A stretch of 64,000 nt of DNA, from contig DDFF01000007.1 of the NCBI GenBank assembly GCA_002337045.1, forward strand, positions 186,001 to 250,000, read 5' to 3'. This stretch comes from Bacteroidetes bacterium UBA1935. Its GTDB lineage: Bacteria; Bacteroidota; Bacteroidia; Chitinophagales; Chitinophagaceae. The position numbers and the translations under genes were made by a program. The notes under the pieces were generated by a model that worked only from the letters and a program-made list of their open reading frames with translations, made no database searches and was not told the DNA's origin. Positions 27,047 through 36,338 of the stretch are shown here, one piece after another. How positions within the stretch are numbered: position 1 is the stretch's first letter; the number at the start of each line of letters is the position of its first letter.

Positions 27047-28373
27047 TAGTCTTCCCTTTCCATCGGCCTGTACGCAGATACAGGAAGCTGATGATGAATA
27101 GTGTAGTCCAGTATACAAACTCGGAGCCCCAAGCCCATGCCAGTGGCAATCTTGCACGCTCTATAAATATGTAACAGTATACCAGGTAGATGCCGACACA
27201 GGTAACCTCTATAAACAGGTTTATCATAGTATTGCCCGTACCTACCACACCGTTGAACAATACAGTAGATAACGACATAATGAGCGTAGCCAGTACTATC
27301 AGGCGCAGGCTTGGCAAAGACATGGCTATCAGTGATGCATCGTCTCTGTAAAGCGCCAAAAACTCTGCAGGAAACACCAGCAGCGGTACACATATCACCG
27401 CCGTACACAGCAGGCTCAGCTTGGCTATTTTGGTTATTACAGGTATCACCTCGTTTTGCTTGCCCTGCCCTATTACATTGCTCACCAGTGTATTGCAGGT
27501 ACTGGCAAAAGCCCATGTTACCACACTCACTACACCAAACACACTACGCAGTATCTGCGATGCTGCCAGCTCCCGCTGCCCCAGATGCTCTACAAATATG
27601 AAGAACACCTGCCACCCACCAATGCTGAAGAGGTATTGCACTATTAATGGTGCAGATACATTGAGGCTGCGGCGTGCCAGCGCCGTATCGAAATTGGATG
27701 TTGTGAATACCGGAAACTGCCTGTACATCCTGCCGAAGTAGAAGATGCCACACATTACCAAAGCATACACAGCCTCTGCTATTACAGATGCCAGTGCAGC
27801 ACCATTCAGCCCCATAACAGGCAAGCCTGCTTTGCCGAATATGAAAAGATAATCGAGTATGATATTGGTAGCCGTACCAGCCAGCGAACCATACATCAGG
27901 AATTTAGAACGCCCTGTAGAAATGTAAAATGCATTCATCAACTGCACCAGCAACAAAAACGGTATACCCCAAATACGGATATACAGATAGTTGATACTGC
28001 TCACCACATGGCTCTGCTCGTGCAGGCTTAGCTCAAAAATGAAAGGCGCCAGCCACATAGCAAGCATCATCAGCACCATAGATGATATTACTCCCAGCAT
28101 CAGGCCGTTGGTCAGTGTTTTACCAAGCCCTGCATCATCGCCCTCGCCACCACGGCGTGCCATCTGTGCCTGTATACCACTGTTCAGCCCATAGCCTATC
28201 ATACTCATGATGAGGTAGAACACCCCCGTAAGCCCGTTCACTGCCAACTCCCTCTCTCCCAGCCTGCCAAGGAAGGCGGTATTGGTAAGAAAATTAAGTT
28301 GCGGAATAAGGATGGCAAGCGATATGGGCGCCGCCAGTTTTATAATGCCTCTGTTGGTAACTGATAGTTGCAC
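27042..28373 (-). CDS. MATE-family multidrug/metabolite exporter
   Basis: The 443-residue protein has twelve predicted membrane helices in two homologous halves, beginning IIKLAAPISLAILIPQLNFLTNTAFLG, the usual first helix of MATE antiporters, and matching QILRSVFGVVSVVTWAFAS at the start of the second half. It probably exports cationic compounds in exchange for H+ or Na+; the substrate is unknown. The start is a GTG at 28373, which gives the usual short N-terminus; no upstream ATG fits. Confidence 0.92.
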   Translation of the reverse strand: MQLSVTNRGIIKLAAPISLAILIPQLNFLTNTAFLGRLGERELAVNGLTGVFYLIMSMIGYGLNSGIQAQMARRGGEGDDAGLGKTLTNGLMLGVISSMVLMMLAMWLAPFIFELSLHEQSHVVSSINYLYIRIWGIPFLLLVQLMNAFYISTGRSKFLMYGSLAGTATNIILDYLFIFGKAGLPVMGLNGAALASVIAEAVYALVMCGIFYFGRMYRQFPVFTTSNFDTALARRSLNVSAPLIVQYLFSIGGWQVFFIFVEHLGQRELAASQILRSVFGVVSVVTWAFASTCNTLVSNVIGQGKQNEVIPVITKIAKLSLLCTAVICVPLLVFPAEFLALYRDDASLIAMSLPSLRLIVLATLIMSLSTVLFNGVVGTGNTMINLFIEVTCVGIYLVYCYIFIERARLPLAWAWGSEFVYWTTLFIISFLYLRTGRWKGKTI

Positions 28374-28521
28374 AATCTGTAATATCTGAAAACAAGCTAC
28401 AAATAATATTATTTCAACCTATGACAATATCCGTAAGTATTTCAAAGGAACACAAACACCTTTTGATACAAACAATATGGTGTAAGTGTCGCAAATTTAC
28501 CCTATAATTGTGTGCTTTTCT

Positions 28522-29364
28522 ATGTCTGACGTTACAAATAGTGGATTCAATCAGCAGATTTATAAGGTGCACAATGGCGATAGCCTTGTGTCGCAGGTAG
28601 CACGTATTATCATCGTGCTGACACCTCGTAGTATCACAACCGCAGGCTTCAGCGAGCCGGGCGATTTGCTGATGATAAGCCACAACGACTACAAGAAAAG
28701 TCTGCCGCCGTGGATTATCGATTTCTTTGAACACGAATTCCTGAACGATAAACTGCTGAACGCACCACACAAAGTAATATCTGCCTTTGTTGCTACAGAC
28801 AAGGCTATGCTGATACCTGAAATACTGTTTAAAGAACAGGAAGCAGACAAATGGGTAAGACAACTGCACTTTGTTGAGAAGAGCGAAATAATGAGCACCT
28901 TCCACCTTCGCGAAGACAAGGCACACTACATGTATGCATGGCCTGCAGCCATCAAAAGCCTGATAGGCCGCTACTTCAGCAAAGCGAAAGTACTGCCGTT
29001 CTCAGCATATCAGTTTTACAAACCATTCAAGTCTGAGTGTTCTTTGCAATGTGCTGTTACAAACGAACAGGTATTTGCAACACTATACAAGAACCGTAGC
29101 CTGCATTGGCATCAGGTATTCAATTACCAAACAGCAGAAGATATTGCTTACCAGATAAAACATCTGTGTCAGCACCACAACATACACGAAAGTGAACTTG
29201 CGCTGCAATGCACTAATGCCAACCGCAATCTGGCAGGCATTGTTACAGAGCTTTCGCAATACTTCCCTGAACTGAAAGACGGCACAGGCAATGTACCATC
29301 GAACGACCGTAGCTGGACGGGAACGATATATCTATTACAACAGTTGTACGCATGCGCATTGTAG
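28522..29364 (+). CDS. DUF3822 family protein
   Basis: The 280-residue cytoplasmic protein matches the Bacteroidota-specific DUF3822 family, including FSEPGDLLMISHNDYKK, HVNYQ-like FNYQTAEDIAYQI and LALQCTNANRNLAG in the second half. No signal peptide or catalytic motif is visible. Its function is unknown; it is the first gene of an overlapping unit with rsmD and coaD, a recurrent neighbourhood in the phylum. The ATG at 28522 is preferred to a GTG 12 codons upstream because of the better N-terminal fit. Confidence 0.8.
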   Translation: MSDVTNSGFNQQIYKVHNGDSLVSQVARIIIVLTPRSITTAGFSEPGDLLMISHNDYKKSLPPWIIDFFEHEFLNDKLLNAPHKVISAFVATDKAMLIPEILFKEQEADKWVRQLHFVEKSEIMSTFHLREDKAHYMYAWPAAIKSLIGRYFSKAKVLPFSAYQFYKPFKSECSLQCAVTNEQVFATLYKNRSLHWHQVFNYQTAEDIAYQIKHLCQHHNIHESELALQCTNANRNLAGIVTELSQYFPELKDGTGNVPSNDRSWTGTIYLLQQLYACAL

Positions 29365-29897
29365 GTGGCGAGTTTAGTGGCAGGCGTTTTACACCGCCAA
29401 CCAATACACCTGCTCGTCCTACTACAGATGTAGCCAAGGAATCTCTTTTTAATATTCTGGATAATCTGATTGATGTAGAAAATGTCAAAGCGCTCGACCT
29501 GTTTGCAGGTACAGGTAGCATCAGCTACGAGCTGGCATCGCGCGGAGCAGCAAATATAACGCTTATCGAACGTGACCCGGGCAATCTTACTTTCATTAAA
29601 AAGACGGCTGCTACTTTGGGCATCACAGACAGGTTTACAATAGTACGCGGAGATGTATTTAAGTTTTTGCAGAAATGTACAGAACAATACGATTTCATCT
29701 TTGCAGACCCACCCTACGCATTAGATAATATAGACGATATACCGATGCTGGTATTTGAGAAAAACATACTGGCACCGGGCGGCATATTTGTGCAGGAACA
29801 CGCACAGCGAAACGACTATCAAAAACATCCTAACTTTATACGGATGAAAAACTACGGGACAACCGTGTTTACATTCTTCAAACAACCAAGCGAATAG
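29352..29897 (+). CDS. rsmD: 16S rRNA (guanine966-N2)-methyltransferase
   Basis: The 181-residue protein starts MRIVGGEFSGRRFTPP and contains RPTTDVAKESLFNIL, the SAM-binding LDLFAGTGSIS (about 49-59) and the catalytic DPPY (about 117-120), all diagnostic of RsmD. It methylates G966 (E. coli numbering) of 16S rRNA in the 30S subunit. It overlaps the DUF3822 gene by 13 bases and is followed by coaD three bases later, so the three are translationally linked. Confidence 0.96.
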   Translation: MRIVGGEFSGRRFTPPTNTPARPTTDVAKESLFNILDNLIDVENVKALDLFAGTGSISYELASRGAANITLIERDPGNLTFIKKTAATLGITDRFTIVRGDVFKFLQKCTEQYDFIFADPPYALDNIDDIPMLVFEKNILAPGGIFVQEHAQRNDYQKHPNFIRMKNYGTTVFTFFKQPSE

Positions 29898-29900
29898 ACT

Positions 29901-30359
29901 ATGCAACGCATCTGCTTATTTCCCGGCACGTTCGATCCCATTACACTCGGGCATGTAGACGTCATCAAGCGTTCTGTTTCTTTGTTCGATAAGATGATTA
30001 TCGCTATCGGCAAAAACTCGCAAAAAGCACCGATGTTCACCATAGAACAACGTATTGAATGGATTGAGGAAATTTTTAAAGACTATCCGCAAATAAGCGT
30101 TACCAGCTATTCGGGTCTTACCATCAATTTCTGTAAAGAAGTAGGTGCCCAGTATATGATACGTGGCATACGCTACATATCTGATTTTGAATATGAGAAA
30201 GCGATAGCAGATATGAACCGTATGCTGATGCCGGAAGTTGAAACACTGTTCCTGACATGCGCGCCTGAATACTCTACTATATCATCTACCATAGTACGCG
30301 ATGTGATACGCAACAACGGCGATGTAAGCAAGATAGTACCGAAGGAAGTGAAGTTTTAA
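29901..30359 (+). CDS. coaD: Phosphopantetheine adenylyltransferase
   Basis: The 152-residue nucleotidyltransferase has the T/HxGH-type ATP site FPGTFDPITLGHVDVI (6-21), the RGIRYISDFEYE substrate loop and the ISSTIVRDVIRN motif. It makes dephospho-CoA from 4'-phosphopantetheine and ATP. Length is normal. Its stop overlaps by three bases the stop of the convergent YkvA-family gene. Confidence 0.97.
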   Translation: MQRICLFPGTFDPITLGHVDVIKRSVSLFDKMIIAIGKNSQKAPMFTIEQRIEWIEEIFKDYPQISVTSYSGLTINFCKEVGAQYMIRGIRYISDFEYEKAIADMNRMLMPEVETLFLTCAPEYSTISSTIVRDVIRNNGDVSKIVPKEVKF

Positions 30360-30667
30360 TACTCTCCTTTTCTCCCCATTACTTTTGCACGCACATAGCG
30401 TTGTGTTTCTTTCTGCAATAGTTTTATTAACAGGTAGATGATGATACCGTCATCTATCCAACCCAACACCGGTATCCAGTCGAAATCGAAAGGAAGGAGC
30501 ACGTACATGGAACCTATCAACAACAGCCACTTACTTAGGCCCGACATATGATAACTGCCGTTCCATGTATCTTTTATCATACACCACATGGTCTTACGGT
30601 TCTTTATCAACTGCCAACCGGTGTGTATGTTGCTTGATTTTCTTATTTGTGTAACCCTCGCCATCAT
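30356..30667 (-). CDS. YkvA family (DUF1232) small membrane protein
   Basis: The 103-residue protein contains the DUF1232 core LLPFDFDWIPVLGWIDDGIIIYLL, here with the usual Pro-Asp pattern altered to PFDFDWIP, forming one or two membrane segments, and basic ends. Function unknown. It is monocistronic and convergent with coaD. Confidence 0.8.
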   Translation of the reverse strand: MMARVTQIRKSSNIHTGWQLIKNRKTMWCMIKDTWNGSYHMSGLSKWLLLIGSMYVLLPFDFDWIPVLGWIDDGIIIYLLIKLLQKETQRYVRAKVMGRKGEY

Positions 30668-30746
30668 CCGCTCCTTTTACACAAAATTACCCCTGCTAAT
30701 GTTGAGGGGGTGTTAAGGAATAGCTTATGTAACGTTAAAATGACGC

Positions 30747-31679
30747 CTATTGATAAGTGATGTAAAGCACCGCCCATAGAGAAGCGGCAGAGATAGCCAG
30801 CCACAACAATACACCTTGCAGAAAAGGACGTGCACCCACAGAGCGGATTGCCTGTTTTGACATACCCGAACCAATGAAGAACAACGTGAGCTGCAACCCT
30901 GCCTTCGCAATACGCACCAAAGCATCGCTGAGTGCACCGGACTGCAGAAAATACGTATTAACAAGCATTGCCAGCATATACAGTCCTATAAACCACGGTA
31001 TTTTAATACTTGTGTTTTTCGATTTGTAGAGAAATGCAATGAGCATGGCAACAGGAATTATCCATAGCGTACGCAGCATTTTGATAGTAGTAGCAATACC
31101 CAATGCTTCTTTGCCATACGCACCGGCAGCACCTACTACAGAGCTGGTATCGTGTATGGCAATGGCACTCCACACCCCAAACTGCTGTTGCGATAAATGC
31201 AAAGCATGGCCTATAACAGGGAATATAAATAAGGCAATAGCATTCAATATAAATACCACACCCAGCGATACAGACATTTGTTGCTCCTCGGCCTCTACAA
31301 CAGGCGATACAGCCGCAATAGCACTACCACCGCATATAGCAGTACCAGAAGATATCAGTACAGATATTTTCTTATCTGTCTTCAGCAACCTGCCAAGCAG
31401 CAGACCCAACAATAGCGTACCTGCTATAGAAACCAGCGTGAATACAATACCTTGCCTGCCTGCTTCCATGGCTGTATGAAAATTCATACCGAAGCCAAGC
31501 AAGACTACGGAAGTACGCAACAAATAGCCTGATGCTTTTTTACTGAATTTGATAAAAGGATTGCCGATAGCCAATGCAACAACAATACCCATAAATAAGG
31601 CAACAGGGGCGCTGCACCAGGGACTGACTGTAAATACAGCAAGTAATATGTAAATAGCTTTGCGAGCCTGTTCGTTCAT
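30747..31679 (-). CDS. YeiH/UPF0324 family membrane transporter
   Basis: The 310-residue protein has about nine to ten hydrophobic helices and the family motifs GNPF near residue 40, LLGFGMNFHTA, SSGTAICGGSAIAAVSPVV and AIHDTSSVVGAAGAYG. Members are annotated as putative sulfate or anion exporters, but the substrate is not proven. The frame opens three codons earlier at a TTG; the ATG at 31679 is preferred. Confidence 0.88.
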   Translation of the reverse strand: MNEQARKAIYILLAVFTVSPWCSAPVALFMGIVVALAIGNPFIKFSKKASGYLLRTSVVLLGFGMNFHTAMEAGRQGIVFTLVSIAGTLLLGLLLGRLLKTDKKISVLISSGTAICGGSAIAAVSPVVEAEEQQMSVSLGVVFILNAIALFIFPVIGHALHLSQQQFGVWSAIAIHDTSSVVGAAGAYGKEALGIATTIKMLRTLWIIPVAMLIAFLYKSKNTSIKIPWFIGLYMLAMLVNTYFLQSGALSDALVRIAKAGLQLTLFFIGSGMSKQAIRSVGARPFLQGVLLWLAISAASLWAVLYITYQ

Positions 31680-31749
31680 GAATGGCAAAAATAATCAAAC
31701 ATTCAACCTTGTGCTGTAAATATATGGTAGCTTGGTATACCTGACAGTA

Positions 31750-32382
31750 CTACCACCTGAAGCCCGCTTCTGTCAGCACTTCACGGATGGCCTCATATGA
31801 TTTATAAACCACACCACGCAAATCGCGTTCTGCTATCCAGCTTGCTTTTTCAATATTTTCTTCCGCCTGTGGGGCTAGTGTATCTGCATTGCTGCCCTGC
31901 ATCTTGTACCATGATGTACATTTCAGCAGGCTCTGCCCGTTTTGCGTATAAACGTGATAAGTATCACAGATTTTATCTTTCAGTTTCAGCTTGGTAAGGC
32001 CTGTTTCTTCGCTCACTTCGCGCACCGCACATTCTGCTATTTCTTCGCCATCATCGCGCTTGCCTTTGGGTAGATCCCATTTGCCGCGCCTGTATATCAT
32101 CAGTACTGCACCATCTTCATTTATCACCACACCGCCACCTGCATCTATAGGCTCGTATAGCTCATACAATTGCTCCTGCAAAGAATTAGGCGAAATATCC
32201 TCTATAATGGCTCCCAGCGTACCCGCTTTTTCCAGATGTTGCAGCGCCAGCCTGAAATTGCGGCTGAAAGCACCCACAAACTGCATATACCCCCCTGCAA
32301 TAGCATGGCTTTCAACATAGCTGCGGGCGCTTGTTGTAAGTATCAGGGGCTTGTTATTAACGTATATTTTTTGTGTGAACAT
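31750..32382 (-). CDS. NUDIX hydrolase with N-terminal extension
   Basis: The 210-residue protein has the Nudix box GKRDDGEEIAECAVREVSEETGL at about 105-127, preceded by KWDLPKGK. The first 65 residues are an extension seen in Bacteroidota NUDIX proteins. It should hydrolyse a nucleoside-diphosphate-linked substrate, identity unknown. It is divergent from pyrE with only 50 bases between, so the promoters overlap. Confidence 0.88.
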   Translation of the reverse strand: MFTQKIYVNNKPLILTTSARSYVESHAIAGGYMQFVGAFSRNFRLALQHLEKAGTLGAIIEDISPNSLQEQLYELYEPIDAGGGVVINEDGAVLMIYRRGKWDLPKGKRDDGEEIAECAVREVSEETGLTKLKLKDKICDTYHVYTQNGQSLLKCTSWYKMQGSNADTLAPQAEENIEKASWIAERDLRGVVYKSYEAIREVLTEAGFRW

Positions 32383-32394
32383 CTGCTGCCTTAG

Positions 32395-32425
32395 TTTGTA
32401 AACTTATGTATTTGACGTAGGTTTG
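32395..32425 (+). promoter_or_regulatory. pyrE promoter, near-leaderless
   Basis: TTTG (32395-32398), 19 bases, then TAGGTTTG (32418-32425) is the best TTTG/TAnnTTTG pair in the window. Only seven bases separate the -7 box from the pyrE ATG, so the mRNA should be leaderless or nearly so. Confidence 0.65.
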
Positions 32426-32432
32426 AGCGGTT

Positions 32433-33062
32433 ATGAGTACACAAAAACATTTCGCCGAAAAACTGCTGCAAATTAAAGCATTGCAGATAAACCTGCAAAA
32501 GCCTTATGTATGGGCTTCCGGCTGGAACTCTCCGGTATATTGCGATAATCGCAAAGTGTTATCTTACCCATATGTGCGCGATTTCGTGAAAAGCGAGCTG
32601 GCAAACATGGTACTGGAGCATTTTCCGGATGCAGAAGTGATAGCAGGTGTGGCTACTGCGGGTATAGCACATGGTGTTATGGCTGCAGATTTGTTGAAGC
32701 TGCCTTTCATCTATGTACGCAGCAAGCCGAAAGAACACGGCATGGGCAACCAGATTGAAGGCTATATGGAACCGGGCAAGAAGGTAGTCGTGGTGGAAGA
32801 TTTGGTATCTACCGGCAAAAGCAGCCTGCAAGCTGTAGATGCTATCCGCGCTGCTGGTGGAGAGGTGATTGGTATGTGCGCATTGTTTACATATGGTTTC
32901 AATGCGGCGGCTGAAGCTTTTCAACAAGCAAATGTACCACTACATACAATCAGCAATTACAATGCACTGATGGAAGTAGCAGAAGAACAAAAACTGATAG
33001 CGTCTGAGCAAAAAGCATCGCTTGAGCAATGGCGCGTAGACCCTGCAAGCTGGGGCAAATAG
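32433..33062 (+). CDS. pyrE: Orotate phosphoribosyltransferase
   Basis: The 209-residue enzyme has the PRPP-binding motif VVVVEDLVSTGKSS (about 117-130), the KEHGMGNQIEG flexible catalytic loop (about 97-107) and the N-terminal substrate segment FVWASGWNSPVYCDNR-like (YVWASGWNSPVYCD). It converts orotate and PRPP to OMP in pyrimidine synthesis. Length is normal. No other pyr gene is adjacent. Confidence 0.96.
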   Translation: MSTQKHFAEKLLQIKALQINLQKPYVWASGWNSPVYCDNRKVLSYPYVRDFVKSELANMVLEHFPDAEVIAGVATAGIAHGVMAADLLKLPFIYVRSKPKEHGMGNQIEGYMEPGKKVVVVEDLVSTGKSSLQAVDAIRAAGGEVIGMCALFTYGFNAAAEAFQQANVPLHTISNYNALMEVAEEQKLIASEQKASLEQWRVDPASWGK

Positions 33063-33063
33063 T

Positions 33064-33147
33064 TGAGTCGTTTGACTTGTTGATTAGTTAATTTGTAAGT
33101 ATCCCGTTAACCAATCAACAAGTCAACACATCAACAAATCATCAAAC
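33064..33147. repeat. Imperfect inverted repeat between pyrE and the UbiA gene
   Basis: CTTGTTGATTAGTTAA (33077-33092) pairs with TTAACCAATCAACAAG (about 33107-33122), with further outer pairing (GTTGAGTCGTTTGACTT with AAGTCAACACATCAAC). The words resemble those of the element at 26938-27046. Confidence 0.5.
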
Positions 33148-33149
33148 AC

Positions 33150-34100
33150 ATGTACTGGCTGCAACTGATAAGGTGGAAAAATCTGGTGATTGTATTCCTT
33201 ACACAATTGCTGGCTTGGGCATGCGTGATATTGCCAATAAAAGGTTATAGCAATATTCCACTACTTCTCAGTTCGGAATATTTTCTTTTACTATCGTTAT
33301 CTACCGTACTCATTGCAGCAGCGGGCTATATCATCAACGATTACTTCGACATTAAAATCGACATCATCAACAGACCTGAGAAACTGGTATTGGAGAAAAG
33401 AATACCATTAAAGTTTGCCATTGTGATGCACAGCGTGCTGAATGTAACTGCGCTTATTATGGCAGCGTATGTAGCACGTGCTGCCGGGCACTACAGCCTG
33501 CTGGCACTGCAACTTGCATGCACCATACTACTCTGGTTCTACTCTACCCATTTCAAAAAGCAGTTTATGATTGGCAATGTTGTGGTAGCAATACTTACAG
33601 CACTTACCATCGTAACGCTAATGCTGTATGAACCGGGACTGAGAGCATTATCTGCCGAGGCTGCATTTATTGCAACTACTGCCAATAAAATACCAAACCC
33701 TGTATGGGTATTGGGTATCTATACCTGCTTTGCATTTACCCTTACATGGATGCGCGAGATAGTGAAAGACATGGAAGATTTTAAAGGCGATGCGCAGGAA
33801 GGATGTATCACCATGCCTATACAATGGGGCTTGCTGCGCTCTGTTCGCTTCACACAAGCATTGGGTGTCATTGCCATCATACCACTGATAGTTGGTGCTA
33901 TAAAACTCATCAATGCCAACTGGATAGTGTTGGGTATATACACCATCGTTTTGCTTGCATTACCTATTATCTTATGGATGTATTACCTACCTAAAAAAGC
34001 TACATCCGTACACTACCACACCATGAGCCGATGGCTGAAATTCATCATGCTATCGGGCATAGGTTCATTGATTATCTACTATTTTCAGGCACATGCATAA
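33150..34100 (+). CDS. UbiA-family prenyltransferase
   Basis: The 316-residue integral membrane protein has about eight to nine helices and the Mg-prenyl-diphosphate motif NDYFDIKIDIINRPEK (about 64-79), with a second acidic site REIVKDMEDFKGDAQEG (about 197-213). Bacteroidota homologues are often annotated as geranylgeranylglycerol-phosphate geranylgeranyltransferase; the aromatic or glycerol acceptor cannot be read from sequence. It overlaps maf by eight bases. Confidence 0.87.
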   Translation: MYWLQLIRWKNLVIVFLTQLLAWACVILPIKGYSNIPLLLSSEYFLLLSLSTVLIAAAGYIINDYFDIKIDIINRPEKLVLEKRIPLKFAIVMHSVLNVTALIMAAYVARAAGHYSLLALQLACTILLWFYSTHFKKQFMIGNVVVAILTALTIVTLMLYEPGLRALSAEAAFIATTANKIPNPVWVLGIYTCFAFTLTWMREIVKDMEDFKGDAQEGCITMPIQWGLLRSVRFTQALGVIAIIPLIVGAIKLINANWIVLGIYTIVLLALPIILWMYYLPKKATSVHYHTMSRWLKFIMLSGIGSLIIYYFQAHA

Positions 34101-34659
34101 GATTATACTTGCTTCACAATCGCCACGCCGCAAACAATTGATGGAGCTGGCAGAATTGCAATTTGACATAATTATTTCCGATGTTGATGAAACAAACCCG
34201 CCGGGTATGCAGGGCGACCTTGTGCCAGAGTATCTTGCTAAAAAGAAAGCCGCAGCAATAGAAGAGCGTGTGCACGATGCTATTATCATAGCCGCCGATA
34301 CAGTTGTATTGCTCGACCATGAAATACTAGGCAAACCTAAAGATGAAGCTGACGCTATCAACATCCTTACTAAACTATCTGGCAGAAAGCATGAGGTAGT
34401 AACAGGTGTTTGTATGCAACATGGACAAAAACAAATCAGTTTCTCTACCGTAACGGAAGTTTATTTTCGTCCGCTGACGCAAGAGCAGATAAAACACTAT
34501 GTAAGCAATTATAAACCATACGACAAAGCAGGTGCTTATGCGATACAGGAATGGATTGGTATGATAGGCATAGAAAAAATAAACGGCGACTATTACAACG
34601 TAATGGGCCTGCCGATTGGCGAGGTGGTGAAAAGACTGAACCGAGAGTTTATAGATTAA
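34093..34659 (+). CDS. maf: Maf-type nucleoside triphosphate pyrophosphatase
   Basis: The 188-residue protein has SQSPRRKQLMEL near the N-terminus, AADTVVLLDHEILGKPKDEADA (about 75-96) and the Maf motif SGRKHEVVTGV. It hydrolyses dTTP, UTP or modified NTPs to monophosphates in the cytoplasm as a house-cleaning enzyme. Its stop overlaps by 11 bases the end of the convergent oxidoreductase gene. Confidence 0.94.
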   Translation: MHKIILASQSPRRKQLMELAELQFDIIISDVDETNPPGMQGDLVPEYLAKKKAAAIEERVHDAIIIAADTVVLLDHEILGKPKDEADAINILTKLSGRKHEVVTGVCMQHGQKQISFSTVTEVYFRPLTQEQIKHYVSNYKPYDKAGAYAIQEWIGMIGIEKINGDYYNVMGLPIGEVVKRLNREFID

Positions 34660-35782
34660 TCAATTGTACTAAAGAACGGCCAACATCACTACCCAACGCC
34701 ACACCCATACCGCCCATACGGAAAGCTCCATATACTCTGTTTGAGAATGCTTGTACTATTGGCTGCTTGGTTTTACCAAAAGCCATGATGCCTGCCCAAC
34801 GTTGTGCAATAGTGAAATCTGTATCAGGCAGTATTACTGTTCTTAGTTTTTCTTCCAGGTCTTTTTGTATCAGTTCTGTAAAGGAAAAATCTGTAGTTGT
34901 TTCTCCCTCAAAATCAAGATTGCGCCCACCACCTAGCAATACTCTACCATCTATTTCACGGAAATAATAATAGCCTTTATCAAAGTGATATACCCCTTTG
35001 AACTTCAAGCCTTCAATGGGCTCTGTTATCACCACCTGTCCACGCCCTGGCACAACATCTACATCGGGCAATAGTTGTTTTGTAAATGCATTGGTGCAAA
35101 TAGATAATGTGTCACAATGCAACATCAGCATATTATCCCTTACCGGGTCTGCTACCTGCACTACTACCTGTTTTTCTTCTTCATCAAACCTGCAAACCTC
35201 TGCACCTGTTTTTATCTCTATGCCTTTTGCAAGTGCACAATCAGTCAGTGCTCTCAACATCTTCCCTGTATGCAATTCACCTTCACAAGTATTTTCAACC
35301 AATGCTTTCACTGCTTGCTTCCCGAAACCAAAAGCATCTATCTTATCAATCACTAATTTAAATGCCGGCTGCTTTGTTACAGGTAGCAGAAGATTGTTGA
35401 TATAATCTATTTTATCAAGTGCAGGCAATTCATTATCACCTATCAGTTCATAACTACCGTTGCTTTTATAACCTATTGCTGCATCTCCCAGCCTGCTACG
35501 TAATAATTCAAGCCCCCGTTTGCGCCAGTCATATAGTTTTACAATTTCTGCTTCGTCTGAATATTGGCTATCGTCCAGTATTTCTGTAAGACTGCCCATG
35601 CATGCAAATCCCGCATTGCGGCTACTGGCACCTGTTGGCAACAAACCACGTTCCAACACCAATACAGAATGTGCAGGATATTTATCTTTCAGTTCAATAG
35701 CAGTACTAAGGCCTACAATACCAGCACCTATTACAATATGGTTGTATCGAACAAAGCTTTGCTGCTCCCAATAACTTAGCAT
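34649..35782 (-). CDS. DAO-type FAD-dependent oxidoreductase
   Basis: The 377-residue protein has the FAD-binding Rossmann motif VIGAGIVGLSTAIEL (about 17-31) with the acidic strand end VLVLERG, the GASSRNAGF motif common in D-amino-acid/glycine oxidase-like enzymes, and the C-terminal FAD-contact RMGGMGVALGSDVG. It probably oxidises a C-N bond of an amino acid or amine; the substrate is unknown. Monocistronic. Confidence 0.87.
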   Translation of the reverse strand: MLSYWEQQSFVRYNHIVIGAGIVGLSTAIELKDKYPAHSVLVLERGLLPTGASSRNAGFACMGSLTEILDDSQYSDEAEIVKLYDWRKRGLELLRSRLGDAAIGYKSNGSYELIGDNELPALDKIDYINNLLLPVTKQPAFKLVIDKIDAFGFGKQAVKALVENTCEGELHTGKMLRALTDCALAKGIEIKTGAEVCRFDEEEKQVVVQVADPVRDNMLMLHCDTLSICTNAFTKQLLPDVDVVPGRGQVVITEPIEGLKFKGVYHFDKGYYYFREIDGRVLLGGGRNLDFEGETTTDFSFTELIQKDLEEKLRTVILPDTDFTIAQRWAGIMAFGKTKQPIVQAFSNRVYGAFRMGGMGVALGSDVGRSLVQLINL

Positions 35783-35827
35783 AATTACAAATGTGCAAAT
35801 TATTCGCTAATCCCGTAAATTGCTGCT

Positions 35828-36337
35828 ATGAAAAGGTTACTTCTACTGTTAGGACTTTTACCTGTGGTTACATCGGCACAAATGAAGAATATCGATTGCC
35901 AACTGGATATTTATGGTTGTTATGTATATAGTCTTAAAGCTTTTGCCAAAGGCAGCGATGGATTAGCTAAGTTTCGTAAACAAATATTGCCGGCTAAAAT
36001 AACAGACGTTTATATTTCAAAACAATACTTTACGGTAAACCTGCCTGAGAGCGCTGAAGGCATTAACTACCATTACGAAGACATAAGCGAACAGACAACT
36101 GAACTGTACAAACAGCAGCAGGCAAAGAAAGCCATCTGCATGTACATGACAGACCTTGCTATTGGTGCAGACACCTGCCACTTATGGATGATGCCTGTGA
36201 ACCTAGTAAAACAAGGCAACGAGATTGAGATGGACTACCCCACTAAAGGTTGCAAACTGAACTTTGTTGTGAACAGAGAAACAGGCAAACTGTGTTTTGC
36301 AAATGCCATCTGTCCACCTGCAAAAAAAGAGGATTAA
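35828..36337 (+). CDS. Secreted protein of unknown function, tandem copy 1
   Basis: The 169-residue product has a signal peptide ending TSAQ and no recognised domain. Cysteines at about 25, 31 and 98 and later positions suggest disulfides in the periplasm or outside. It is related to the product of the next gene (shared YISKQYF/YIIKTDYI, LPES/LPDS, CHLWMMPV/YQYWVMPV positions), so the two arose by duplication. The following ATG is one base after its stop. Confidence 0.75.
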   Translation: MKRLLLLLGLLPVVTSAQMKNIDCQLDIYGCYVYSLKAFAKGSDGLAKFRKQILPAKITDVYISKQYFTVNLPESAEGINYHYEDISEQTTELYKQQQAKKAICMYMTDLAIGADTCHLWMMPVNLVKQGNEIEMDYPTKGCKLNFVVNRETGKLCFANAICPPAKKED

Positions 36338-36338
36338 T

